This document shows positions 24,841-37,486 of a DNA stretch of 64,000 nucleotides, piece by piece. Location: contig NC_088307.1 in assembly GCF_032854445.1 (NCBI RefSeq), positions 24,565,953 through 24,629,952 on the forward strand, written 5' to 3'. Both the position numbers and the translations under genes were made by a program. Positions within the stretch are counted from its first letter, which is position 1; every line of letters begins with the position of its first letter. Below the pieces are notes generated by a model. It had not been told where the DNA came from, searched no databases, and saw only the letters and a list, made by a program, of their open reading frames with translations. The stretch is from Liolophura sinensis. Taxonomy: Eukaryota; Mollusca; Polyplacophora; Chitonida; Chitonidae.

Positions 24841-27800
24841 TGTGCCATCATATACTGCTACAGATGAGTTTAACAGCTGTGCTATTGTCACAACAATTCC
24901 TAGAACAGATTTACGAAAGGGAAGACAAACACCAGTTTCTGAGAATTGTTAGAACATTTCAGTGTTCCATACACAATCACATTTTGCCCTTCAAAAGGGT
25001 TATCCAAAAATAAAAACACAACAAACATGAGATGGAATTCATAAATGAAATTTTACCTATTCGCAAAAGATTTTGATTCTTATGCACTTGAAATTCTTTT
25101 ATTCTTAGTATAATCCAGTTCCTTTATAACCTGTATATATCTTTTTTTCTGTGATTGAGGTCATTGCAACTGAAAGATGTTACTGGAACCTGCCTTTTGG
25201 TTTATTATCTTTTTATTATTTTCTGGCCAAAAGGCAAATGGACACAAATTTCTGCAAATACAAGAAACCCTGCCTATCTCGGCCAAATCAGATGCACCAG
25301 TATCGGCACATTTGAATTCATCATTTGTGCATGGTCACATTATACAACAAAATCAACCAATTTCACCGTTAAAAACATTGTAAATTTCTGACACAATTGT
25401 CATCAAATAAATAAATTCTGTCAAACATTCATCAGCTACATTTTTTTCTCATGTCTCGCAGTTATCGGTAAACTAGCTTTATTGGTAGACAAGAAGTCAT
25501 GGCATTCTATCTAATACAAAGCTAATTGGTGTCGGTCCTCTGGCCATTTTTTTGTTTTTTTACACATTTCTTACTGCCTAGCTGTTTTTTTTACATCTGC
25601 CCTTCTCAAGTTTGTTCGTCTATGCCATCAAACTGTGTTTAAAATGCTCTGAAGAAGGAAAGCAAGATACTGTTGCACAAAAAACATCTTCACTTGACAT
25701 ACACCAAATTTGAAAGTCCAGATGGAGCATGGAGTGAAACTTAAGTTTCTACAGCTGTTTGGAAGATTGATAGCCTTGAAATGTTAACCAGCCACACTTA
25801 CATAATCTCTGCCTGTAAAATCATGATTCAGTAATTATGGCTGGGTGAGGGAGAGGGGGGGTGGCTGCACAAAAATAAAGGCAAAAGACCTGCCTCATCT
25901 GTTGAGTGAGGAATCAGAGTCTTGTATCTTTACATGGAGAATTACCATACATCCAGATGTAGAGACAAAGTCTGAAGTCTTAGGAAAAAAGAGGAAAATA
26001 AAAACTGTTTCAAGATGAAATGTTTAAAAGTTATTGCCACATACATCTCAGTGATACAAGTAACTAAAGTTTCTCATGGCCATATATGGCCAAAACTATA
26101 ACTTTGAAACTTGAGAAAAAGAACACATCTTTGAAATCAAGTCCTAGGAGCAGCAAAAAATATTATATCACATCTGATCATCAAAACATTCACAGATGTA
26201 AATTAATTCATCTGATGTTTTTACATCTACCAAAACATAAATCAGACTAACATTAGATCTTGAGAGTTCTGTCAGATGATAGGATTTATTGCAAAAACTT
26301 CCAGATGCAATGTGGAAAAACACGTTATCACCGCCATCATGCATATCACATGAAGAAAAGAAAAAAAAAAAAGTAAGCAAGAACGTTACAAACCTATATT
26401 TTGGAAAAGGATACAATGCCGAGAAAACTATAAAGACAATCCCTGCAGTTTGAATCACAAGGCTTGGAACTTCATGTTCCAGTTCTTTAATGTCATCAGA
26501 GCAGATCCCCACCCTAATGGCTTCTCCATCAGACAGAGTTAGAACTAAGAGCCATGTGGTAGAGAGTATGTGATGCCAACATCTGGAACTGAGAAATCTT
26601 GTCCTTAAATCCAAATCAACTCCAGCCAGTGCACTGAAGAACTGACAGCTCTGATGATGTTCTTACAGTTAACACATATGTTCTGCTTGGTTTAACTCAC
26701 AAATCAAAGTTGTCATAAAAAAAAAGTTATTTCCCCTCAAACATCAACATACTGCAACTGAATGGGTTTTTTTTGTGTGATATAGAATAATGGTAGTGAT
26801 CTTTAACCAAGTCCTTGACGGACACAGAAGTACTGGACTCCGTCGAGTTAAGTGTATGAATTTTAGTATAAGTTTTAGTGTGATCTGTATAGTCAACATT
26901 ACCAAATATAGACAATTTTCTGTGCCCATCATGGATAAATAAATGCCCCAAATAAGGCTCAAAATAACATGACATAATTTGATATTGCTATCACCCCAAA
27001 TTATGGGACCCCAAAAGGTCAAAATCAAGTACTTGCCCTAATCTGGTCTTGGCCAATAACGATCCAATTTTATCACGCGTGTAATTTAGGATGAATAAAT
27101 AGTTCTTCATTTGATTAAAGTTCACAGTGCTCAAGAATACTTCAGTGACATGCTGGCAGTTAAGTTTGTCAGGTACCTATACAAAATGAAAAATTGTTGA
27201 GAGTGGCCAAAACAAATAAATCTTAAATCCTCGCAAACTACGTATCTGCATATTTTATATAACACGTCACTCTGATGGCGATGCCACATTAGTCTGTAAA
27301 TGACTCGGCCAATCAGATAACACTATCATCAGTTCTCCATTACATAAGCAGCTTATGCAAAAAAAAAAAATCGGGACCCTCTGACACGTGCACACACAAG
27401 TAAGTTTTCATCATAAAATGAGCCGTAACAGGATTCAAAAAGCCTGCAAGGTAACTGACAGAGTATGCAAGGGTTTCAATTGCATCTAAAGGTTCAGTCA
27501 GGTTTTTGACCAATTTATCCTGCAAAAGACCCATTAATTCAGTGCTAAAGACCGATGTATAGACGCCTCAGTGATGTGAGCGTTAATTGCTTTCACAAAT
27601 AAACAAAGGGAGATAACCTAGTCAGAATACACATGACGTCAGTTGAAGGACACCGCAAATACAGACGTCCCACGTCCCCCACCTGACCGATGTTGTCCAA
27701 CAAAAAGTGGAATACTTTGTCTGATGCGGGACAAGTACATGTATGTACGAATGTCCTGTAACATACAATTTGGAGCATTTCAAAAAGGCAAATTGAATCG

Positions 27801-27919
27801 ACATTTGATGGTTACACCTAGCAAAGTTAAAACTTCATCTAAGAAACAGCTGTCTGAGGTTTGAATGAAAATGTACAATAAATTCATCTAACATAAACAT
27901 GCAGAAGGTCACTTCATTT

Positions 27920-28330
27920 GGCAAATTTCAAAACACGGTTTTGAAAGATTTTGTGGAATGGTCAAATATTAGGCCAACTTGCAGATCAACTCTTATTATA
28001 TTCCCTTGGGAAAATTTCAACAGCTATTGTTGCAAATGTTACAAAGGTCAAATATCTTGCCAACTTGTGGATTCACAGCGTTTTGTCACAAAGCTATTGG
28101 AACAAATGTTCCAATGCCAAATGCCATGCCAATTTGCATAATAGCTTAGCTTATAATCCATTATTTATTATGTTTTTGCGAATGTTAAATTCTGAATGTG
28201 AAATATAATGCTACCTTGCAAAATTCAGCTTATTCCTTTGGACAACTGTCAAATGCTATTGTACAAAATGTTTCCAAGAGTCACTTGCCAATTTGCACCT
28301 CTTATTCCTTTGGGCTATGCCGAGATCTAC
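27920..28330 (+). repeat. Degenerate tandem repeat
   Basis: TCAAATATTAGGCCAACTTG, TCAAATATCTTGCCAACTTG and CCAAATGCCATGCCAATTTG alternate with CAACAGCTATTGTTGCAAATG-like segments. Units are irregular. Confidence 0.5.
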
Positions 28331-30424
28331 AGAACATACTTCGCCTGTTACGCATGACCATTAGCCAGCTATCACACTGTCGTCACTGCTCTGGTTTTAT
28401 CCTCTACTCTGTAGATCTTAATTTTATTATATTAACAAATCTTTTGCCAAATGAGACAAGGCAGGAGAGTCTATAGCTTAATTGGTTAATAAGATTCCAA
28501 CTTCAAACATACGCTTCAACAACGCAAACCAAATTCTGTACACTGGTATTTGGGAAAATGTCAGAAGTGAAACAACACACGGGTTTTCACTTTTTTTGCT
28601 GTAAACTTCCGTCAATGCCCACCCCTTTCTGACAGGGGAAAACTATATCACAAAATATCACAAAGTAAAAAACATTTTAAAAAATGAGGCATTTTCTGGA
28701 ATGGATCCCAACTATTTTGACAGTTTAGTCAGATCTGCAAATATCATACAGACATGAACGCAACTGTTTGCCAATATCACATTTTCAAGGCATAAACTCC
28801 ACAACACGCGAGCATCCCTAATGAAAAAACCTAGCACATGTAAGGTGTGACAGAGTATTAGCTGAGTCAGCAGATCAGCTTTTTTTCATCTCATCCAGTC
28901 TGTATGGCATGGTTTTCTCGTTAAGACTAACGAGTCGATGAGAAGGTGTGCCCATGACTGTCTGGACCACACAGTTCTGTTAATCTGCTCTTTCAATCCC
29001 CTCCTCCCCCCCCTCTCCCACCCCCCGAAAAAATATGTCTGACAGCTAGGTAAGTCGTTAGGATAGGTAAGTCAAGACAGATAGTTAAGACAGATACATG
29101 AAAGTCTTGAGAGCTGTGGACAGGTCATTAAGGCAAATGAATCCCCTAAATTTCTGTGCATCTCAGGTAACTAACATGTTCTGAAAAGATGACAGTCATG
29201 TTTTTCTCCTTTAGTAAAAGCTTAATTTTTATATATTTTTTTACATATTTTGTCTGTAGTTTAGAGGAGAAGTACAGTTGTAAGAAGCACAAAGCCATAC
29301 CCTTGCACATGTATGTACCTTTATATCATTATTACTTGCTTTTATTCTCTTCATAAATAAGCACACTTTGGCAACAATGTTTCATTTAGGCACAGTAGAG
29401 GACATAATTTGAGAACTTGAACAAAAGTCAAATGTGACAGTGCTCTGTATTCACTCACTGACCACTGCTGATTTATTGTAGAAGGTATAAGAAATAAACA
29501 CACACATTTCTCGAATTCTAATCTGAAATTTAAACCGTTCAGACTTACTGTTCACTTCAAGGAAATCATTTGAATCAAATGTGAGACCGAGTTGAAATAC
29601 AAGAGGGTAGAAATTGAAATTGAAATTATCTCAAAAACACATTTTAAGAAGAAATTAATAAAGGTCATAATTTATTTACATTTGGCACTGACAGTTTCAT
29701 TTTTCGTGTAGGATATCATTGCACCTTGCAAACAAATCTCAAAATGTCAAAAAAAATACTGTCAGAGTCTGGCAAAATGAGTAAATTTGTAAAGAACTAA
29801 ATGTTTGGTGAAATACAATAATTTACTTGCATGTGTAGGACATCTCTTCCTTGTAGATTTTGATCAGCAAGACAGTTTTCTAAACAAGGACGTACCAAGG
29901 AATAGAGGAAGAGCTCGTTTAAAAAAAAACTCCACTTTACATTTTGTGTTTCTCTTGGAAAACAGGCAAATAGAGACATCAAAGGGATTTGTGGCAGTTT
30001 GAGGAGATAACTTGTCTGAACGCTAGGCAGAACAAGCTCAGGTATTCACTGCAATCAACTCTGTATCTTAACAACCCAAAAAAATGTTCAGAATGCAGCT
30101 GCATCTGACCTTGGGTGACCTTGGACAGTGTGAAGGAGAAAACACTTAATAACTGCTCCTTACAAGCATTTGTGGCGTCTTGCTGAAAGGTGATACCACT
30201 AACTGTCTTCTGTTTCCTTTTTTTTATTATTTACAAGAAAGCATTTACAAGCCTAGCTGTTCACTGCTTTTGGAAACCATAAACAGATCCTCTCAAGCAA
30301 GCTTCACAATTTTACACTGCTTCACAGATTTTGTAGATTTTCTTTGCCTCATTTCTTTCTCGTTAAACACAGGGTCACTTGCAACTTAAAATTTTGCAAT
30401 TAGAATGATGTAATTCTGAATAGT

Positions 30425-30985
30425 TACACCATTTAGGTTGATATTTCTGTTTTAGGTTGATATTTCTGTTTTAGACTGATATTTTAGGTTGATATTTCTG
30501 TTTTAGGTTGATATTTCTGTTTTAGACTGATTTTTTTGGGTGATACTTCTGTTTTAAGTTGATATTTCTCTTGATATTTCTGTTTTAAGTTGATATTTCT
30601 GTTTTAGGCTGATATTTTTGGGTGATATTTCTGTTTTAAGTTGATATTTCTGTTTTAGGCTGATATTTTTGGGTGATATTTCTGTTTTAAGTTGAGATTT
30701 CTGTTTTAGGCTGATATTTTAGGTTGACATTTCTGCTTTAAGTTGATATTTCTGTTTTAGGCTGATATTTTTGTGTGATATTTCTGTTTTAGGTTGATAT
30801 TTCTGTTTTAGGCTGATATTTTAGGTTGATATTTCTGTTTTAAGTTGATATTTCTGTTTTAGGCTGATATTTTTGGGTGATATTTCTGTTTTAGGTTGAT
30901 ATTTCTGTTTTAGGCTGATATTTTAGGTTGATATTTCTGCTTTAAGTTGATATTTCTGTTGATATTTCTGTTTTAGGTTGATATC
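30425..30985 (+). repeat. ~19-bp minisatellite (about 30 copies)
   Basis: The unit TTGATATTTCTGTTTTAGG alternates with GCTGATATTTTTGGG variants in a regular order, giving a higher-order pattern of roughly 55-75 bp. Confidence 0.9.
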
Positions 30986-31315
30986 CTTGGATTCCTTGCA
31001 AGATTGGTTGTCCCATGTCAACAATGGTTTGGAATTAGACCGAAATATCAACCTAAATGGCATCATTAGTCGGAGCAGCTTAAAAACTCCTTTGTGGCTT
31101 CTGGAGTTTAAACTTTCATATCAAGGTTTGGATATTCATTAGGTAAAGCTAAAAAATAATAAGAGAAGAATTCAGTTCAGGAAAGTAAAAAAAAAATCAT
31201 TTTGTAAAGGATATACTTTCACGAAAATTCCTTGGATAAAAAACTTAAAGACTTGTTGAAACTTGCATTAAAATATAAAGTCACGAATTAGCATAAGAAC
31301 AATTGCATACGTCTC

Positions 31316-31616
31316 TAATACGCAGTTTTCGAGTTATGTCATTACGACAACACAGTGAAGTCCCATTGCAACGTCGCCACTTTACGGCACGGTAGGGCTA
31401 ACTGCCTATCTGATAACATGGCAGTGATCGTGTTTAAATCAAAGTACCAGGATAACATCATTAGTTTTGCAATACTGGGAACCCAAATCCATCCAAGAAC
31501 ATGATTCAGAAGATCAGTCTAATTACCAGATTGCTGTGCCGTGAAGCAACGATGTTACATCACAAAGGGGACGTCACTCTGTTGTCGTAACATCATATCT
31601 CGAAACCTGCATATTA
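31316..31616. mobile_element. Foldback element with ~85-bp inverted arms
   Basis: The left arm (31316-31400) has TTTTCGAGTTATGTCATTAC and GACAACACAGTGAAGTCCC. The right arm (31536-31616) inverts these (GGGGACGTCACTCTGTTGTC, GTAACATCATATCTCGAAAC). The spacer is about 135 bp. CpG-richer than its surroundings and non-coding. A MITE is the simplest reading. Confidence 0.65.
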
Positions 31617-31989
31617 ACCAAATACTAAATAGGCATTGCTGCAGAGAAAAGTGATATAGCTAGTGCTGACAAACAAATTCCTGAAGAAAAAGTCTGTGGT
31701 ATTTTCTTGTCAGGTGCAAGGGAAATTCCAGGGAGTGCTTAAAAGGTTGATTTTGCGGGTCAGTGGCAAAATGTCTCCTGCAGAGATAGTTAAAATGCTG
31801 AAAGTCTGGAAACAGTACAGGCATGCTCAGTTAACCCCAACAACACCTGACCTCCTTATCGAGCTGACAAGGGTATATATTAAGACCAGTGGTCAGTCTA
31901 CAAACTGGCCAATGCTCAGTTCATGCTTAAATTGCCTGTCATCACTTAATTCACACATCTCGTTACCCTCAGACTAAATTTAAGCCACA

Positions 31990-32335
31990 GGGTATGTATA
32001 CCCTAAAGTCCCCAAACATTTTGCACATGAAAGAGCAACTTGCAGTGTTATTTATACGTACATTTCTCATTTGATTTTGGAGACAAAACTGTAGCCTATT
32101 CATTGGGTTGTCTAACATCAGTGGTCATCGGTTTCCTCCTACCATAATGCTGGTCGGCATCATATAAGTGAAATATTCATGAATATGGCGTAAAACACCA
32201 ATCAAATAAATAAATGAATAAATCCAAAGTGAGGGTTTCATGAAATGGGTAATTCTTTTATGTCTACACAGAATAATGCCCTCAGTATAAGCTCGAATAA
32301 ACATCTTGCAACCAGGCAACAAGTTTGCAAAATAT
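31990..32335 (+). repeat. Interspersed palindromic repeat, copy 4, interrupted by a SINE
   Basis: The family motifs AACTTGCAGTGTTATTTATA and GGAGACAAAACTGTAG lie left of a SINE fragment at 32126-32223. AGAATAATGCCCTCAGTATA and AAACATCTTGCAACCAGGC lie right of it. The SINE is nested and therefore younger. Confidence 0.5.
32126..32223 (+). mobile_element. SINE-A, 5'-truncated, nested
   Basis: TTTCCTCCTACCATAATGCT through the (AAAT)n tail. It interrupts copy 4 of the palindromic interspersed repeat. Confidence 0.8.
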
Positions 32336-32579
32336 CAATACACACAAGAATATTGGAGAGCAAGAAAAAAGACTGATGTGTGGTCACATGGAGTGCAAGA
32401 CAAAAGGATCATTAACTTGAAGCAAACACATTTCAAAAATTTCCCCACAATGAAGAAAATCAAGAACACCATCCTTAACAACATCCTTAACATGTTGTCC
32501 TCCCAAACCTGGATCAGCTAAAAAAGACATGGTCGCTTTTCTCATAGACATTGTGTTAAACCTCTAAAACATTGACTGG

Positions 32580-32844
32580 GGAGCCTCCGTGGCCCAGGGG
32601 GTTAGCATGCCAGCACAGCGCCATGACCCAGGAGCCCCCTACCAACGCAGTCACTGTGAATTCAAGTCCATCTTATGCTGGCTTCCTCTCCGACAGTATA
32701 TGGAAAGGTCTGCCAGCAACCTGCAGTTGGCTTTGAGTTTCCCTCAAGCAGTTTCCTCCCACCAGAATGCTGGTCACAGTCGTATAAGTGAAATATTCTT
32801 GAGTACGGTGTAAATCACCAATTAAATAAATAAATGAATAAATC
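32580..32844 (+). mobile_element. SINE-A, near full length
   Basis: Head GGAGCCTCCGTGGCCCAGGG, B-box-like GAATTCAAGTCC, tail AAATAAATAAATGAATAAAT. Several substitutions suggest an older copy. Confidence 0.85.
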
Positions 32845-33769
32845 TAGAACACTGATGAAGAACTCCTTTGTCAATATTTATGTGTAAGTTTAATTGCGAT
32901 GAGGTCAATCAAATTCTAACCAAATTTTAACTGATATAGCTATACCAATGAGACACAACTGCATGCTATCGTGATCAACATACATTTCTTTAATTGTTTA
33001 AAAATTTCTTCTTTTTTTTTAATTCTTTTGCATTTAATACCATTTAAACCAACCTAAAACAGAATTTACAAGGTCATAATGCGATCACATTTTCACTGAT
33101 TTCCTATACTGTCTCTATGTCCAACTGCTGAATTTCATGGACAGGTTATTTTGTACAGAAACAGCATTTAATCACTTTAAGTAATCAAGTACTGAATAGT
33201 AGAATTTTACACAAATATACTGGTGTGGGTCTTATCTCAGAAATTGTTAGACAGGTGAACAATGAATGCGCTAGCTCTTAACACGGCAGTAGCTTATCTG
33301 TTTGTTGTTGATGTAGACCAGACGTAAGATAAGTGTACAGATCTACACCTATGTTCTGTAATAGCGAGAACGATCTGGTATCTAACAGATCACCACGGCT
33401 GACGAAACACCCAGTAGCCAGGTATGCTGATCCGACCTCTGATAGCTGTATACAGTACCTCTAGCCAAACCATTAGCACCTGCATGCTTATACAGGCATA
33501 CATAAAACTCCATCCTCAGCAATTCTACCCACTCATTAACAAATTATCCCAATACGCTCACTTTACTTTATGCAGAGTCATTTGAAGAGTTTCTCTTAAC
33601 AGAAAACTTTAAGTTTTGGTATGCAAAGTATCATTTTATGCCCTGTATCCTTCTCAAAGCGCATTTTTACAGGCCAAAGTTTTACAGGTGAAATTCAGTC
33701 AGTAAGCCTTGTGCTTCATGGTGGAGTTGCAACAGGAACAGACCATAGGGCTTGCTTTTCACATTCCAG

Positions 33770-33850
33770 GAGGCAGGATGGGGGAAGGGCAGAGGCATAA
33801 GGGCACAGGGGCAGGGGGGTAGGAGATAACAGCGGGGTAAGGGTGAGGTG
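33770..33850 (+). repeat. G-rich tract with quadruplex potential
   Basis: Several runs of three or more G (GGGGGAAGGG, AAGGGCACAGGGGCAGGGGG) within 80 bp fit a G-quadruplex pattern. Confidence 0.5.
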
Positions 33851-34299
33851 TTAAGTGTGTGTCAGAGGTAGATCCTGGTTGTTGCTACTAACCAGGTGTC
33901 TCTGTTACACCCCAGGTGGGGCTATAAGCTCAGATGTGCCAGGGTGAGGTAAGAGTGAAGAGAACTACTTACAAGACTGTAAACGTACATAGATGAGCTC
34001 TGGGTGAGAGGAGTGGTATATAAGAGGTCTAAGGTTACATAGCTGTATATAGTCTAGCTGGACATGCTGTATGCAACTGACATTCATTGAGATCACGGAA
34101 AATGAAGCTGAACAAATGTAGACAAAATTGACAAGCTCTAGGTGGTAAAGTCTGATCGTGTGCCAACTATCACACTGTCATTGCTGCTCGGATTTTACTC
34201 TCTGTTCTGTATTTTTTTATATTGTATGTAGATATGAAGCCAGATGGAACCATGAAAAGCAAGTTTGATACATCGTTATGAGTGGAAAAACCACTTACT

Positions 34300-35530
34300 C
34301 ACCACTACCTCACTACGAGCACACTTAGAGTAGACTCCTAGAATTCCACTGGGATTCCCACACATATTAAGGGCGCATAGTTACAGCAAGGGGGTGTTTA
34401 GATACATGGATTTGAGTAGCAAACCACTAGCTCGCAACGAACACATCTAGAGTAGACTCCTGGCATTCCACTGCAATTCCCCTATCTCACACATATTAAG
34501 GGTAAATAGTTACGGCAAAGGTGTGCTATTTTGATGCAAGTATTTAGGTGGCAAATCACTGACTCACCTCTAGCTCACTACGAGCACACCTAGAGTAGAC
34601 TCCTAGCATTCCACTGCGATTCCCCTATCCCAAATGTAATAGGGGTACTTAGTTTCTACTAGAGCGGGCTGTAGATGAGGCAATCATATGCAATAACCAT
34701 GTAATCATGACCAGTCCACTGCTTCACAGCAGGCAAGCCGCTGGCAGGCTACAAGCACACTACAGGGATGCCTCAAAGAACAGCCCTCTCCTAATGGCTT
34801 GTAGGGTTAGGTCACCAAGAGGTGTGGGCAAAAACACCCACTATCAATTTAACTGCACATTATTATTTCTTCATAACAATAATTATTTTTCAATAGCACC
34901 ACTTATGAAAATAAGGTGCTCATAATATACTACATGTTAAAAGGTCTGATGATAAACAACTATGTATGACTGAGAGGGCTAGCTCACTTACTCTCCACTA
35001 GCTCACTAAGAGTACACCTAGAATAGACTCCTAGCATTCCACTGCGATTACCCTATCTCACACATATTAAGGGTAAATAGTAAAGGCAAAGGTGTGCTAT
35101 TTTGATACAAGTATTTAGGTGGCAAATCACTGACTCACCACTAGCTCACTATGAGCACACCTTGAGTATAACCCCAAGAGGTGTGGGCAAAAACACCCAC
35201 TATCAATTTAACTGCACATTATTATTTCTTCATAACAACAATTATTTTTCATTAGCACCACTTATGAAAATAAGGTGCTCATATACTACATGTTAAAAGG
35301 TCTGATGATAAACTGATTTACAACTATGTATGACTGAAAGGGCTAGCTTACTAACTCACCACTAGCTCACTAAGAGTACACCTAGAATAGACTCCTAGCA
35401 TTCCACTGTGATTACCCTACCCCACACATATTAATGGTATATAGTAAAGGCAAAGATGTGCTTTTGAAAATAAGGTGCTCAAATATTATATGTTAAAAGG
35501 TCTTATGATAAACTGATTTACAACTAAGCA
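34300..35530 (+). repeat. Complex tandem duplication (~140- and ~360-bp units)
   Basis: The block TAGACTCCTAGCATTCCACT with CTCACACATATTAAGGGTA occurs five or more times. A second block (GTGTGGGCAAAAACACCCAC to AAAATAAGGTGCTCAT) occurs at 34827 and 35181, with a partial copy at 35465. The blocks are interleaved. Confidence 0.85.
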
Positions 35531-35968
35531 TTACTCTGAGGGCTGAACATTTCCTACAGCTTATGACAGCTTGGAGTGCGAAAAAAAAAAAAGAAAGAAA
35601 AACAAGGTGCAAAGTTATATGTAAAGACACCTAATGAAGATTGAAGACATGTGATGCAGGGTAGCTCTTGACGAAACGTACATGAAGAAAAGACAAGATG
35701 ACTTAATAGATAAAATCAAAGCAAAAGTATCTATGGGGTGTTTTTTCCTCACAAATATCTACAGATTCATTAATATTTTTTATGCAAGTGTCAGACATAA
35801 CATAATTATGACATACTGCTACCACTTTGATGTCCTTTTATATTTATAGTAAATGACTGATTATAGAGCATGGTGCTGTGCATAGCTAACCTGTGGCGTC
35901 CAAATTTCAATGCAATGTGGTTACGAAAAAGAAACATTCCACCTACATTATGTACTAGAAACAGCCAC

Positions 35969-36242
35969 AGGGTCCTCTGTGGCTCAGTTGGTTAGCGCTC
36001 TAGCACAGCGTAATGACCAAGGAGTCTCTCACCAATGCGGTCGCTATGAGTTCAAGTCCAGCTCATGCAGGCTTCCTCTTCGGCCATACATGGGAAGGTC
36101 TGCCAGCAACCTGGGGATGGTCGTGGGTTTCCCCCGGGCGCTGCCTAGTTTCCTCCCACCATAATGCTGGCCGACATCATATAAGTGAAATAATATAAGT
36201 GAGTAGGGCTTAAAACACCAATCAAACAAATAAATAAAAAAA
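35969..36242 (+). mobile_element. SINE-A, full length
   Basis: Head GTCCTCTGTGGCTCAGTTGG. The duplication AAACAGCCAC flanks it (35959-35968 and 36243-36252). The tail carries an extra AATATAAGTG duplication and ends in poly-A. Confidence 0.9.
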
Positions 36243-36610
36243 AAACAGCCACTGCAGAGAATTCCATTTCCACTGGTAAGCCTCACAAAGCAGAGTACTG
36301 TGGCAACTTCAACAAATGGTGCATGGTGATCAATACACGATTCACTATTTTTTCGGTTTTATTTAAATGTATTACCCTTGCATGTATACTTTCTTGTATA
36401 TAAGAATACATACGATAATGCACAGTGAAGGTTGAATACCATAAATACTTTTCAAGTAAAACCACCTTTCATGAGAAAAATATGTACTCAACCTTCACTG
36501 TGAAGTATTCTATTTATTATGTACATTTTGACAATGTCATGATTTTGTGTATTTGAACAAGTTTAAGCAATGTCTGTAGCTGTTTGCCTTCACAGACTCG
36601 TGTAAATATG

Positions 36611-36654
36611 TGACATCATACATGACATCATTGATGACATCACTGATGACATCA
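36611..36654. promoter_or_regulatory. Four TGACATCA octamers in 12-bp register
   Basis: TGACATCA occurs at 36611, 36623, 36635 and 36647, exactly 12 bp apart. A reverse-orientation TGATGTCA follows near 36701. The octamer is one base from the CRE TGACGTCA and resembles ATF/CREB-type bZIP sites. The cluster lies about 600 bp downstream of the exon-1 donor, where intronic enhancers are common. It could equally be a short tandem repeat. Confidence 0.3.
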
Positions 36655-37244
36655 CGTCTGCCTGACGTTGGAATGGTAAAGTTGACTGAACTTGTGGTAT
36701 GATGTCATCCTGCTGGGCTCGGATTGGAACATCATAACACAAAATTTTTTTTTTTTTGACATCGTGGCGTTTAGGTTTGAAATATCAAAATGTATATAAC
36801 AAAGGTGATATCTAACTGAGTAAAATATCACTTTTATCGGACATTTCACTGTCATATAAATAATACAATTAACAGTTTTAAGCCAGCAGACGGATGGCAA
36901 GACTGACAGTCTGTCAGACAGACTAATTTAATTATGCTCTCTCATCACAGAAGTATGTATTTAGGCCTGCATAACTAGAAAAGAGGATGGGCAAAGCTGA
37001 AGGGGAACTGGAATGTGGGGGGGGGGGGGTGCTGCTTTGTGGCAGAGTGAAAGATTTGGATAAAATCTTGAGTTATTGTGTGTTCAGTGCCGAGCTGCAT
37101 GTATACAGTATCGTATTACCAACACTGCAGTTTGGGCTTCCGATTAGGTAACACTCAAGAGCCAAAACAAGCTCAGTTAATTACGGGCAGGCTAAAATTA
37201 CCTGCAGTAAACACGTAAACACATTAGTCTGAGTGATAACTTAC

Positions 37245-37371
37245 CTAACAGGTTTAGACTGCGATCCAGCTCATCATAGTCGTACCGTGGATACAGGGTG
37301 CATTTTGGAGGTGGAAGGTTTTCCCATTGGAATAGCTGATTGAGCAATGTCTCTAGTTCTACGTTCTCCAT
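37245..37371 (-). CDS. Exon 1 (start codon) of the NSP-family adaptor gene
   Basis: The ATG at 37371-37369 lies in a favourable context (A at -3, G at +4). An in-frame TGA lies 27 nt upstream (TGA AGT TTA AAT AAC, then four more codons), so translation cannot start further up in this frame. The exon encodes 42 codons beginning MENVELETLLNQLFQWEN and ending DELDRSLNLL, then one base of a split Gly codon, and ends at a strong donor GTAAGTTATCAC. Phase 1 matches exon 2. The N-terminal peptide is acidic and leucine-rich; I do not recognise a domain in it, and vertebrate NSP proteins differ greatly at this end. The sequence has coding-like codon use with no stop. Expression is inferred only from splice signals and frame continuity. 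Confidence 0.8.
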
Positions 37372-37486
37372 GATGTTCCGTGTGTTATTTAAACTTCACA
37401 ACTCCAGATATTCAAACATTTGTAGTTCGCACACAGTCATCCATTGGAAATTTGAACAATGTTCTTGGTCGTTAATTGTTGTCCAT

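Larger units (their letters stand above)
9851..37244 (-). other. Intron 1 of the NSP-family gene (27.4 kb)
   Basis: The intron contains five major minisatellites (13455-14175, 16980-17735, 18366-19665, 30425-30985, 34300-35530), foldback elements (10060-10178, 31316-31616) and about eight SINE copies or fragments. Homopolymer-rich tracts lie near 13040, 23325, 24255, 28990 and 33780. Stretches in which I see no recognisable feature include 14250-15370, 20000-21500, 25000-26100, 28450-30400 and 33000-33700. If the distal exon at 57655 is real, this interval is also intronic in the longer isoform. Confidence 0.7.

Noticed and set aside
31663-31977. 104-codon plus-strand frame next to the foldback element
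   Set aside because: No recognised domain and no splice or promoter support; the length is compatible with chance. Composition alone does not justify a gene call.
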